From: Pedobacter sp. AK013
GTDB lineage: Bacteria > Bacteroidota > Bacteroidia > Sphingobacteriales > Sphingobacteriaceae
Length of the DNA stretch: 64,000 nucleotides
Direction of reading: 5' to 3'
NCBI RefSeq assembly: GCF_014205835.1
Contig: NZ_JACHCQ010000008.1
Span: forward strand, 62,001 to 126,000
The notes beneath the pieces are model-generated. The model was not told the origin of the DNA and searched no databases. It saw only the letters and a program-made list of their open reading frames with translations. Below, in pieces: positions 1 to 8,613 of this stretch (position 1 is the stretch's first letter; every line of letters begins with the position of its first letter). Made by a program: the position numbers and the translations under genes.

Positions 1-2
1 CC

Positions 3-584
3 GCAGTTTCCGTTCAAAAACCGGTTGCCTATATCATTCCAAAAGCCTGGGACCGTGTAATTGCCTTGCTTAAACTGAACAATGTTAAAATCAACGAGCT
101 AAAAGCCGATCAGAAAATTGCGGTAGAAAGTTATTATATCGGCGATTTTAAAACCGGCACTAGTCCGTATGAGGGGCATTACCTGCACGCTGGCGTAAAG
201 GTGAATCCGGTTAAGCAAAACCTGCAATATTACGCAGGCGATTTTGTGATATATGTTAACCAGCCGGGTAACCGGTATATTGTAGAAACATTAGAACCTA
301 TGGCTACTGATTCTTACTTCAACTGGAATTTTTTCGATTCTATTCTGGATATGAAAGAGCATTATTCAGCTTATGTTTTTGAAGATACGGCTACAGAACT
401 GCTAAAAAATAACCCTGAACTAAAAAGTAAACTGGAAGCGAAAAAAGCTTCAGACACCGAATTTGCGAAGAATGCAGCTGCACAACTTGATTTTGTGTAT
501 AAAAATTCTGATTATTACGAAAAAACACACAATAGATATCCGGTAGCCCGTTTAATTACAGACGTAAAACTTGATTTAAAATAG
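3..584 (+). CDS. M14-family zinc carboxypeptidase-like protein, C-terminal part (5' end outside window)
   Basis: The reading frame is open from the first bases of the window (A-V-S-V-Q-K-P-V...), so the TTG at 66 is not a real start; only about the last 193 residues are present. The segment with EPMATDSYFNWNFFD followed by a Tyr/Phe-rich stretch and an ELLKNNPELK helix resembles the C-terminal accessory region of secreted Bacteroidetes M14 peptidases, which follows the zinc carboxypeptidase domain. The catalytic HxxE and His residues would lie upstream and cannot be checked. It ends 5 bases before the rhomboid gene, so the two are probably co-transcribed. Family assignment rests on recognition of this tail only. 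Confidence 0.6.
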   Translation, partial: AVSVQKPVAYIIPKAWDRVIALLKLNNVKINELKADQKIAVESYYIGDFKTGTSPYEGHYLHAGVKVNPVKQNLQYYAGDFVIYVNQPGNRYIVETLEPMATDSYFNWNFFDSILDMKEHYSAYVFEDTATELLKNNPELKSKLEAKKASDTEFAKNAAAQLDFVYKNSDYYEKTHNRYPVARLITDVKLDLK

Positions 585-589
585 CCAAA

Positions 590-1204
590 ATGGAATACTT
601 CAATATCGCACCGGTTGCATCCTTAATTTTTGTTTTTACCATTATTACCAGCCTTTATGCTTTCTACGATCATTCACTTTACGGAAAGTTTATGCTGCAT
701 CCCTTTAGTGTTTCGAAAGGGCAGAATGTATATACATTAATTACGAGCGGACTGGTTCATGCCGACTGGATGCACCTATTTTTTAATATGTTTACTTTCT
801 ATGCTTTCGCTTTTACACTCGAAAGTTTGATGGGTAGCTGGCGCTTTGGTATACTTTACTTTTTGGGTTTGGTGCTGAGCGATTTGCCAACGGTGATCAA
901 ACATAAAGATCATTTTAACTATAATAGTTTAGGCGCGTCAGGAGCAATCAGCGCGGTGCTTTTCAGCTATATTTTATATAATCCAATGGCTAAAATTTAC
1001 ATCATGTTTATCCCAATCGGGATTCCTGCTGTAGTATTTGGGATTTTGTATTTAATTTATTGTGCTTACGCTTCCCGCAATTCCAGAGACCATATCAACC
1101 ACGATGCGCACTTTTTTGGTGCCTTAACCGGATTGATTTTTACGATCATTTTTGTTCCGGGTATTTTACAGAACTTTATTACGATGTTAACGGGCGGGAG
1201 GTAG
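590..1204 (+). CDS. Rhomboid family intramembrane serine protease
   Basis: A 204-residue polytopic membrane protein expected to cleave transmembrane substrates within the inner membrane. The rhomboid signatures are visible: the HxxxN motif at about residues 62-66 (HLFFN), the GASG motif with the nucleophile Ser117, and the catalytic His at about 174 in HDAHFFGALTG. About six hydrophobic segments match the minimal bacterial rhomboid core, with no extra domains. It starts 5 bases after the M14-like gene, suggesting one transcript. Substrates cannot be deduced from the sequence. Confidence 0.92.
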   Translation: MEYFNIAPVASLIFVFTIITSLYAFYDHSLYGKFMLHPFSVSKGQNVYTLITSGLVHADWMHLFFNMFTFYAFAFTLESLMGSWRFGILYFLGLVLSDLPTVIKHKDHFNYNSLGASGAISAVLFSYILYNPMAKIYIMFIPIGIPAVVFGILYLIYCAYASRNSRDHINHDAHFFGALTGLIFTIIFVPGILQNFITMLTGGR

Positions 1205-1218
1205 TATTTTTTGCGAAA

Positions 1219-1310
1219 AATTGTCATTCCCGTGAAAACGGGAATCGTAATGCAAGAAGTTAGATGTGTTTCGCTTTAAGATACCCAGTCAAGCTGGGTA
1301 TGACGAATGA
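1219..1310. repeat. Two intergenic palindromes between convergent genes
   Basis: Two perfect short inverted repeats, ATTCCCGT/ACGGGAAT (1226-1233 with 1238-1245) and ATACCCAG/CTGGGTAT (1281-1288 with 1294-1301), lie between the rhomboid gene (+) and the next gene (-). The surrounding words (GTCATTCCCG, TATGACGAATGAC) resemble dispersed palindromic repeats in other spacers of this window. They may also act as transcription end points for the convergent genes. Confidence 0.6.
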
Positions 1311-1318
1311 CAAAGAGA

Positions 1319-2302
1319 TTACCCTGCCGTAGGCAAAAAAGGCTTATCGAAGAAACTCATCGGTTCATCTGGATTTTTAATAATCTCGAATACGACATAA
1401 CCCCAAGGTTTCCAGAAGTTTTCCAATACCTGCGCATACACCTTATTTTGCCAAACATCAAAAAGCGGCTTGGTCATGTTTCCGCGTAAAGGCATAGCCT
1501 CAATATAAGTGGTACCTTCTACAGGCATAAAAGTATATTCGGGCAGGCGGTTAAACAGATAGGCAGAGTAATAAAAACGGGCGCTTAGCTCTTCAAACTG
1601 TTCGGCTGTTAAGGTTTTTCCTTTTATTTCGTTAATAATGTCCTGGTGATAGCGCTTATTGGTGCCGTTATCCTGTAAACAGGCAACTATACCAAAATCT
1701 TTCATTTTTAAAGAGAAGGTTAAAGTGTTTATCTCATCACGGAAACTGAATGGTGTTTCTCCGTTTTCTAATTTCACTACTGTGATAGACCATGGCGAGA
1801 AATCTTCAAACTCCAGGCTGGTGTAAAGATTCTGTAGCATGAAATTCAGGTTGGCAAATTTCATCATTAACGATTGCGACATGTTTAAACCCTCAGCAGT
1901 CATTTCTTTGCGTAATGCCGAATGCATTTCGATATATACAAAGCCATATAAAAACTTGCCGATCCAGTTAAAAAGATCCAGCTCGGGCAAGGTAGAAACG
2001 GCATCATATCCTTTTGCAAAAGCAGCTTCGATCTGGTGTTCAAGCGGAGTTAAAAACTGCTCGTTTACCTCAGTGTTTACAGGAATAACCAAGGTATTAT
2101 ACGAACGGATGCTCTCATCCAGAAACTGAATCTGCTCTTCGCCGCTCAAGCCCGCCTGTTCCAATAACCATTTTGGAATTAACGGCACCTGAACAACAGG
2201 CGAATGAAAGGTTTTGCCGCTTAGGAAGCAGATTTTGTATAAAAAATCGAAGTTTTGGAAAGGATTGTATAAGCCGGTATTCATTACTGCAATATTAGCC
2301 AT
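1319..2302 (-). CDS. Conserved Bacteroidetes protein of unknown function
   Basis: I do not recognise a named family. The protein is about 327 residues, with no signal peptide and no membrane helix. It is rich in aromatic and acidic residues and looks like a soluble globular protein with alternating helix and strand. The start is placed at the ATG at 2302 (MANIAVMNTG); the longer form would need a GTG seven codons upstream. It converges on the rhomboid gene and is separated from the next minus-strand gene by about 200 bases, so it is probably transcribed alone. Coding status is supported by length and composition; function is unknown. Confidence 0.7.
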   Translation of the reverse strand: MANIAVMNTGLYNPFQNFDFLYKICFLSGKTFHSPVVQVPLIPKWLLEQAGLSGEEQIQFLDESIRSYNTLVIPVNTEVNEQFLTPLEHQIEAAFAKGYDAVSTLPELDLFNWIGKFLYGFVYIEMHSALRKEMTAEGLNMSQSLMMKFANLNFMLQNLYTSLEFEDFSPWSITVVKLENGETPFSFRDEINTLTFSLKMKDFGIVACLQDNGTNKRYHQDIINEIKGKTLTAEQFEELSARFYYSAYLFNRLPEYTFMPVEGTTYIEAMPLRGNMTKPLFDVWQNKVYAQVLENFWKPWGYVVFEIIKNPDEPMSFFDKPFLPTAG

Positions 2303-2500
2303 TATATTTTTAGGGCTTTGCACCGATATTTTATTTTAACGCAAGGATTACAACCACTTCGCCCTGTGAGCGGGTTTGCTTTACCCACTTCAGCAGCTTC
2401 CCTCTCCTAGAGGATAGGGAGACAAAGGACATTGCCATACCAGCGGTCTTAACACGATGAGGTTCCAGTTCCCTTCCTTTTAAAGGAGGATGCTTAAGCG
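2303..2500. other. Spacer with repeat-like sequence, no gene
   Basis: No credible reading frame. It contains purine/pyrimidine-rich words around 2400-2430 and 2465-2490 (CCTCTCCTAGAGGATAGGG and CCTTTTAAAGGAGG) that look like pieces of dispersed intergenic palindromes. Confidence 0.4.
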
Positions 2501-3637
2501 CTAGTAGTTATTATAATAATAGCTTATATCTTCAACCAATTGGTTGTAAATGGGTTTGGTAAATTCTAAAAACAAAGCACTTGGTGGTGGAGGCAATTGT
2601 TCCCTTCTTCTGGTAATAGCCAATTGCTGCTTGCTCAGGGCCCTATCATCGCCTTGAAAACTGGCCCAGCTATCGCGCCAAATGTAAGTTCCGGGAAATT
2701 TTTGTTGGCGTACCAGCTTTTTTGTATTCCAGTCTGTAATGCTCATATCCAATAATCCAGACGATGATATATTCTTTTCAAAAATGCTTAAGGTGGCCTT
2801 TACGGTACCGTAAACTGGTTTTTTATCTCGGCTTTCACCGATTACCACGCTGTCGCGTTTTAACTTTTCAACCCTTTCTTTTACATAGGTTTGGCCTACC
2901 ACAAAATCATCAAAATTTAAACTCAATACCTGATCAGGAACAATTTTTTGATCGGTAGCCTGGGCCTCGCCATAAAAAATCACAAACTTATTTCTCGAGT
3001 AATTTCCAATAAACTGATCGATCTGCTGCTGAAAATAATCGGCGCTTAATTTGTATATGCTGCTGTTTACTATAATTGGCTGCACCACAACCCTTGTTAC
3101 TGCTGCCCAATAGGCATCGTTCATTTTAGCCTTAACATCTTTATAATTTGGCTGAAGATTCTGTGTTTTCTCGAACTCGTAATAGGCTTTTTTTGCCGAT
3201 TTGCGGTTATTTTCTCTTAAATAACCTAAGCCCGAATTATATCGTGCTCCAGCAGCATTATACTTACTATCAGCAAGCTCATTGATATACTTTGAAGGCT
3301 TTGGGACAATGGTTAAGCAGGCAGGACAGCTGTTAATATCATCAGCCAATTGATTAATTTTTTGATAATCGTACATCACCGATTCCCACCTGTATAAATC
3401 GTTAGACATTTTAGCTTCTTCAATTTTTCGCAAATGGTCTTGCAGCGCTAAATCATATGCCGTTTTTAGCACTTCCATGGCTTCGCTATTTTTGGGCGAG
3501 TTTTGCAGCCTGCTTACTGCTTTAGCAACCGAAGCATCATAATCGCCTTTTTGTAAGGCTTTTTTTCCTGTGGTACATCCTCCAATAATTATTAAGGATA
3601 AATAAATAAAATACCGTAATCTTGAATTGTTTTTCAT
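2501..3637 (-). CDS. Lipoprotein with tetratricopeptide-like N-terminal region, function unknown
   Basis: A 378-residue lipoprotein. A short N-terminal hydrophobic segment ends in the lipobox IIGGC (Cys21), predicting export and lipidation. Residues about 25-180 are Ala/Lys/Tyr-rich helical hairpins spaced like TPR units (GDYDASVAKAVSRL, NNRKSAKKAYYEFEK). The C-terminal half is mixed alpha/beta, with a VVIGESRDKKPVYGTVKATL segment. I do not know a specific family. The ATG is preceded by an AT-rich promoter-like spacer shared divergently with the epimerase gene at 3718. Likely a periplasmic envelope protein; the role is open. Confidence 0.75.
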   Translation of the reverse strand: MKNNSRLRYFIYLSLIIIGGCTTGKKALQKGDYDASVAKAVSRLQNSPKNSEAMEVLKTAYDLALQDHLRKIEEAKMSNDLYRWESVMYDYQKINQLADDINSCPACLTIVPKPSKYINELADSKYNAAGARYNSGLGYLRENNRKSAKKAYYEFEKTQNLQPNYKDVKAKMNDAYWAAVTRVVVQPIIVNSSIYKLSADYFQQQIDQFIGNYSRNKFVIFYGEAQATDQKIVPDQVLSLNFDDFVVGQTYVKERVEKLKRDSVVIGESRDKKPVYGTVKATLSIFEKNISSSGLLDMSITDWNTKKLVRQQKFPGTYIWRDSWASFQGDDRALSKQQLAITRRREQLPPPPSALFLEFTKPIYNQLVEDISYYYNNY

Positions 3638-3717
3638 GGCTGTGGTAGTTGCGTTAATAAAACAAAGATAAATTTGTAAAGCGATAATTACCTTATTTAT
3701 TTAGAAGACGATTGATA

Positions 3718-4749
3718 ATGAAGATTAGTTGCAGGCAATTTGAGTTAGAATTAAAACATCCTTTTTCGATTTCGAAATTTACCCGTACCAGTACCCCCTT
3801 AATGTTATTAAAGATAACGCATGAAGGTGTAATAGGTTATGGTGAGGCCTCTATGGTACCTTATATGGGCGAGAGTTACGAAAGTGCGGCAGCCTTTCTT
3901 AGCCTTGTAGATTGGGGAAAAATCCAATATCCATTCGATTTCAAAGAAATTATTACCTACCTGGATAGCCTTGCGCCCGGCCAACCGGCCATTAAAGCAG
4001 CTGTAGACATTGCCCTTAACGATATTCAAGGGAAACTTTTAAATAAGCCTTGCTATGAAATTTACGGTGCAGACCCGGCTAAAATGCCCGTAACTTCTTA
4101 TACCATCGGGATTGATACCCCTGAGGTCATCCGCGAAAAACTGAAAGACGCCGAAGCTTTTAAAGTGATTAAAGTTAAACTGGGGAGGGATAACGACCAG
4201 GAAATTATCGAAACGATTAGGAGCATGACCAACGTACCCTTATATGTGGATGCAAACCAGGGCTGGGCAGATAAGATTAAAGCAATCGATTTAATTTATT
4301 GGCTGCATAACCAGGGTGTGGTGTTAATTGAACAGCCTATGGATAAAAATAACCTCGATGGGAATGCCTGGTTAACCGAACGTAGTCCGATTCCATTATT
4401 AGCTGACGAAGCTGTACAGCGTTTAGCCGACATGGATAAATTGAAAGGTGCTTACCATGGCATTAACGTAAAGCTGATGAAAAGCTGCGGCATGTACGAA
4501 GGGCATCAGATGATTTTGAAAGCCCGTTCTTTTGGAATGAAAGTGCTGATTGGTTGTATGAGCGAAACCAGTTGCGCCACTTTGGCTGCGGCTGCTTTAG
4601 CTCCCCTATGCAACTGGGCAGATTTGGATGGGCCATGGCTGACCAAAAATAACCCCTTTACCGATCCAGCTTTCGAAAATGGTAAGTATATCTTAAAAGA
4701 CCTGCCAGGTTTGGGCTTAGCAGGTGCTACTTCTGATCTTTTTCTTTAA
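3718..4749 (+). CDS. Dipeptide epimerase (enolase superfamily, L-Ala-D/L-Glu epimerase type)
   Basis: A 343-residue cytoplasmic enzyme of the mandelate racemase/enolase superfamily that probably interconverts L-Ala-D-Glu and L-Ala-L-Glu during murein peptide recycling. The expected active-site set is visible: K152-x-K154 (IKVKLG), metal ligands Asp178 (VDAN), Glu205 (IEQP) and Asp230 (ADEA), the opposite base Lys252 (VKLMKS), and a C-terminal DLDGP segment typical of dipeptide epimerases. The start is set at the ATG at 3718; the TTG two codons upstream is less likely. Its 3' end overlaps the convergent small gene by 23 bases. Exact dipeptide specificity is inferred from family membership. Confidence 0.9.
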   Translation: MKISCRQFELELKHPFSISKFTRTSTPLMLLKITHEGVIGYGEASMVPYMGESYESAAAFLSLVDWGKIQYPFDFKEIITYLDSLAPGQPAIKAAVDIALNDIQGKLLNKPCYEIYGADPAKMPVTSYTIGIDTPEVIREKLKDAEAFKVIKVKLGRDNDQEIIETIRSMTNVPLYVDANQGWADKIKAIDLIYWLHNQGVVLIEQPMDKNNLDGNAWLTERSPIPLLADEAVQRLADMDKLKGAYHGINVKLMKSCGMYEGHQMILKARSFGMKVLIGCMSETSCATLAAAALAPLCNWADLDGPWLTKNNPFTDPAFENGKYILKDLPGLGLAGATSDLFL

Positions 4750-4924
4750 AGCTTTTTCTGATGTCTTTAGTAAGCTGATACTTAAAGTAGAACAAACAAG
4801 CCGTAGTGCCTACCAAGAAACCAGCTGGAAGATATTTAGCGTTGTTATAACACCATACCAATCCGAAAATAGAAAGGATAATAGCTAAGTTATAGAAGAT
4901 ATTTAAAGCAAATTTTTTACCCAT
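4727..4924 (-). CDS. Small two-helix membrane protein
   Basis: A 65-residue protein with two hydrophobic helices (about residues 8-25 and 31-48), a short hinge between them and a charged Lys/Asp/Glu tail. The length, ATG start and clean membrane pattern favour a real gene although it overlaps the epimerase 3' end by 23 bases on the opposite strand. It resembles small conserved Sphingobacteriaceae proteins of unknown function. The 125-base spacer upstream contains imperfect inverted GAATGATTGAATG-like words. No function can be assigned. Confidence 0.65.
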   Translation of the reverse strand: MGKKFALNIFYNLAIILSIFGLVWCYNNAKYLPAGFLVGTTACLFYFKYQLTKDIRKSFKEKDQK

Positions 4925-5049
4925 GGTAGAAATGATTGAATGACGAAATTAGAGAATGATTGAATGGCAGCCTAAGGGCAAGGAAAAGATATATGAATTT
5001 TGAATAAGCGGTAATAACTCCACTCATTCAAAATTCACTCATTCTATCA

Positions 5050-5367
5050 TTAGTAAACCGGCATGCTCGGATCAAAAGCCTCTTGCCAAGCTAAAATACC
5101 GCCTTTTAAGTTATAAAGATTTTCAAATCCGTATTGTTGCTCCAACTGCATCACTGCTGCTGCGCTTCTTTTCCCGCTGCGGCACTGAATAATTACTGGC
5201 TTATCTTTAGCAACCTTATCAGCCTCAATTAAAATTCCACCCAAAGGGATATTCTCCCCTTCAAGATTGGAAACCTCGTATTCGAATGTTTCACGAACAT
5301 CAATCAATTGAAAATCTTCTTTGTTATCGATTTTCTCTTTTAGTTCTTGTACTGATATTTCTTTCAT
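5050..5367 (-). CDS. Single-domain rhodanese-like protein
   Basis: A 105-residue rhodanese homology domain. The active-site loop is CRSGKRSA with the persulfide-forming Cys62. The N-terminal LIDVRE motif and C-terminal GGILAWQ motif are both in the positions expected for a minimal GlpE-like rhodanese. It is probably a cytoplasmic sulfur carrier or sulfurtransferase; the acceptor is unknown. It appears to be a single-gene unit, separated by about 130 bases from the DUF4407 gene transcribed away from it. Confidence 0.92.
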   Translation of the reverse strand: MKEISVQELKEKIDNKEDFQLIDVRETFEYEVSNLEGENIPLGGILIEADKVAKDKPVIIQCRSGKRSAAAVMQLEQQYGFENLYNLKGGILAWQEAFDPSMPVY

Positions 5368-5496
5368 TTTTATTAAATGTATTTATGCAAATATAGGAAA
5401 ATCAACTTTACGCTCCCCATCAAAAAAATGCCATAAAATTTCGTGTGAAACTGTAACAACTTTAACCCTTAGGCGTTTAATTATAAATAGTTACAA

Positions 5497-6624
5497 ATGG
5501 ACAAACTGAACCGTTTCTTTTGGTTTTGCTCTGGCGCTCACATCCCGACACTGGAAAAGTATCCTTCAGAACAAAATAAATATACTGGCATTGGTGCCAC
5601 CATCTTTTTTACTGGCTTATTTGCAGCACTTTCTGGGGGTTACGCCATGTATTTTGTGTTTAAAGGCGATGATCTGGCCGTAATTTTCGCTATTGTTTTT
5701 GGCTTTTTATGGGGGGCAGCCATCTTTAATATGGACCGTTATATCGTATCGAGTATTAATAAAAGTGCCAGTACCAATAAACAATTATTACAGGCTACGC
5801 CGCGTATTCTGTTGGCCATTATGATCGGTATGGTAATTTCGAGGCCCATAGAGCTTAAAATTTTCGATAAAGAAATTAAAGAGCGCCTAAAGGTGAGTTA
5901 CTTAAATGGTCAGCGTGCTAAAATTGATACCCTGAACAAAGCCTTCGAGAAAAAATATCAGGTAGAATTTGGCAGGTTAAATCAACAGAAAGCCACAAGG
6001 GATTCGCTTGAAAAAGGAATTAAAGCAGATAGACAGAAACTTAATTTCGAGATTTTCGGAAACAAAACCACCGAAACATCGGGTGTAATGGGTTATGGGC
6101 CATATGCCAAACGCAAGGAAGCCGAAATTGCACAGCGCACTGCAGAATTAGACTCGCTAAAGGGTAATATCAATAAATCAGAAGCTTTTGTAGATAAACG
6201 CAAAGAATTTGATGGACTGTTTACCGAAAAACTGTATACGAAAAAGCAGTTAGACAGTTTATCGGATATTGCTGGTTTTGCTGATCGCAACTGGGCATTG
6301 GGGCAACTTAAATTTAATGTAGATGGCACACGGGATAACAATACGGCAATTGCTGTTACTTTTATCGGGCTGCTGTTTATCTTTTTTGAATGTTTGCCTG
6401 TGTTTGTAAAACTGATGAGCGCGCGCGGACCTTATGACTATGCGATAGCGGATGGAGATGAGGTATCAATATATCATTCGAAAAAGGATAAAGATTTCCA
6501 TTTTGAAGTGGCTGATAATATTCACGAAACGAGAGTCGATTCCGAATCGTCAAAGAAGAAAGAAATTATAAAAGGCAAAGCGTACCGCGACCTCGAAAAA
6601 CACGATTGGGACAGCGAGGGCTAA
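5497..6624 (+). CDS. DUF4407 domain-containing membrane protein
   Basis: A 375-residue protein matching the DUF4407 pattern: an N-terminal cytoplasmic stretch (FWFCSGAHIPTLEKYP), three helices at about residues 30-55, 60-78 and 102-118 with the MDRYIVSSI motif between them, a long charged coiled-coil region (about 125-265), then a fourth helix (about 288-306, FIGLLFIFFECLPVFVKL) and a hydrophilic tail. The family occurs widely in Bacteroidetes and Actinobacteria, and its function is not established. It is transcribed alone, with a spacer on each side. Confidence 0.85.
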   Translation: MDKLNRFFWFCSGAHIPTLEKYPSEQNKYTGIGATIFFTGLFAALSGGYAMYFVFKGDDLAVIFAIVFGFLWGAAIFNMDRYIVSSINKSASTNKQLLQATPRILLAIMIGMVISRPIELKIFDKEIKERLKVSYLNGQRAKIDTLNKAFEKKYQVEFGRLNQQKATRDSLEKGIKADRQKLNFEIFGNKTTETSGVMGYGPYAKRKEAEIAQRTAELDSLKGNINKSEAFVDKRKEFDGLFTEKLYTKKQLDSLSDIAGFADRNWALGQLKFNVDGTRDNNTAIAVTFIGLLFIFFECLPVFVKLMSARGPYDYAIADGDEVSIYHSKKDKDFHFEVADNIHETRVDSESSKKKEIIKGKAYRDLEKHDWDSEG

Positions 6625-6761
6625 TGTATAATTAATGATGACTGATGGTTAATAGTCTATACCTTATCTTATGAACAATACACTATCAACCCAAAAACAA
6701 TTAACTATGAACCATCAAACATCTCACCTTTTTCCTAAATTGCCCCTATAATCCCGATTTT

Positions 6762-8594
6762 ATGAAGAAATTTTTAGGTGCAGCAGCATTTGGTCTACTA
6801 TCGTTTCAGGCTTTTGCCCAAAATGAGATCAGTTATACGGTTTCCTTTCCAAATGCTATCCATCATGAAGCTGAAATCAGCATGTTTATCCCCAATGTTC
6901 CGGCAGGTACACTAAAGATTAGAATGAGCAGATCTTCTCCGGGTAGGTATGCTACACATGAGTTTGGAAAAAATGTGTATCACCTGAAAGCATTCGATGC
7001 ATCAGGAAAACAGCTGATTATTAAACAATCTGCGGGCGATGTTTATGAAATCCCCAATCACGGCAGCAGCATAAAAGTAGCCTATACACTTTTTGGAAAT
7101 TGGATTGACGGAACCTACGCTGGTTTCGACGAAACCCATGCACACATGAATATTCCGGCAACTTTTGCTTTTCCTGTAGGCATGGATAACAGGCCGCGGT
7201 TGGTGAAATTCAATTATGCCGAAAAACAGGACTGGAAAGTGGCCACACAGCTTAAACCAATGGCCAATGGAGCCTATTTTGCCCCAAATCTCCAATATTT
7301 TATGGATAGCCCTACAGAAATTTCTAATTATAAAACGGCAAGCTGGCAGGTTAAAAATACCGATGGTAAAGTGCAAACCATCCATGTCATTACGCATTCT
7401 AACGACAGTCAGGAAACCATTGATCATTATGCTGAAATGCTTAAAAAAATGGTCGATGAACATTTTGCCGTTTGGGGCGAATTCCCCACATATGATTATG
7501 GTAATTATTATTTTCTGGATGATGTATATCCCGAGAACGCAGGCGACGGAATGGAGCACAGAAATTCTACCTCCATTGTACAACGTACGCCCAAAATAGA
7601 AGGTTATGAGTCTAACCTCCTGGGTACTTTTTCGCATGAATATTTCCATAGTTGGAATGTAGAGCGTTTAAGGCCGAAAACCTTAGAACCCTTCAATTTT
7701 GAACATGCCAATATGAGTGATGAACTTTGGCTGGCTGAAGGCTTTACCCAATATTATGGCAATCTGTTATTGGCGCGGGCCGGTTTAAAAACTACAGACA
7801 ATGCCATACAGACTTTTAACGGACTAGTAAATACTGTTTTACTATCGCCAGGTGCAAAAAACTTTTCGCCTATTGAGGCCAGTAGATATGCTGTGTTTGC
7901 TGATGCGGGTGTGGCTATCGATCAGACCAATAAAGATAATATTTTCACCTCCTATTATACCTATGGTGCTGCCACAGCTTTAGCTTTAGATCTTCGTTTA
8001 AGAACCGAATTTAAACTCAGCCTTGATGATTATATGCGTGCCCTTTGGAAAGCTTATGGCAAAGCAGAAATAGCCTATACCGTACCCGATTTGGAGAAAA
8101 CCTTAGCAACGCTAACTAAGGATCCTGCTTTTGCTGCCGATTTCTTTAAAAAATATATTTATGGCACAGAAAAGAACGATTATGCCAAGCTACTTTTAAA
8201 TGCAGGCCTTGTGTTGCGTAAAGCAAATCCTGGTAAAGCTTTTGCTGGCTTTGGCAAAATTAATCTGTTGGATGGGAAACTGATTTTAGGGCAAACGCTG
8301 ATGGGTACACCAGCTTATCTGGCAGGCTTAGATGTTAATAATGTATTGCTAACCATAGATGGTGTGGCATTAAAAGATATAGCTGCGGTTACTGCCGTTA
8401 CCGATGCCCACAAACCAGGTGATGTGCTGAAGGTTACTTATCTTTACCGTGGAGCGCAGAAAACCGCTCAATTAACCTTGATAGAAGATCCAACTTTAGA
8501 AATTGTTCCGGTTGAAAAAACAGGTGGGAATTTAACACCAGCTATGCAGGCTTTTAGAGATAAATGGCTAACATCGCAGGTAAAATCTAAATAG
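6762..8594 (+). CDS. Secreted M61-family metallopeptidase with PDZ domain
   Basis: A 610-residue exported peptidase. The first 20 residues form a signal peptide ending in FAQ. An N-terminal beta domain is followed by a gluzincin catalytic core with HEYFH (His292, Glu293, His296) and the downstream Glu326 in LAEGFTQYY. A PDZ-like domain near residues 495-580 carries the GTPAYLAGLDVNNVLLTIDG motif. M61 enzymes (glycyl aminopeptidase type) trim small neutral residues from peptide N-termini. The gene is 19 bases upstream of the M28 peptidase, so the two probably form an operon degrading peptides in the periplasm. A long antisense frame inside it is not considered coding. Confidence 0.93.
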   Translation: MKKFLGAAAFGLLSFQAFAQNEISYTVSFPNAIHHEAEISMFIPNVPAGTLKIRMSRSSPGRYATHEFGKNVYHLKAFDASGKQLIIKQSAGDVYEIPNHGSSIKVAYTLFGNWIDGTYAGFDETHAHMNIPATFAFPVGMDNRPRLVKFNYAEKQDWKVATQLKPMANGAYFAPNLQYFMDSPTEISNYKTASWQVKNTDGKVQTIHVITHSNDSQETIDHYAEMLKKMVDEHFAVWGEFPTYDYGNYYFLDDVYPENAGDGMEHRNSTSIVQRTPKIEGYESNLLGTFSHEYFHSWNVERLRPKTLEPFNFEHANMSDELWLAEGFTQYYGNLLLARAGLKTTDNAIQTFNGLVNTVLLSPGAKNFSPIEASRYAVFADAGVAIDQTNKDNIFTSYYTYGAATALALDLRLRTEFKLSLDDYMRALWKAYGKAEIAYTVPDLEKTLATLTKDPAFAADFFKKYIYGTEKNDYAKLLLNAGLVLRKANPGKAFAGFGKINLLDGKLILGQTLMGTPAYLAGLDVNNVLLTIDGVALKDIAAVTAVTDAHKPGDVLKVTYLYRGAQKTAQLTLIEDPTLEIVPVEKTGGNLTPAMQAFRDKWLTSQVKSK

Positions 8595-8613
8595 CATTAA
8601 AAATACTTATTAT

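Noticed and set aside
7002..7649. 215-codon antisense frame within the M61 peptidase
   Set aside because: It is a by-product of the codon usage of the clearly coding opposite strand; no start context, domain or partner.
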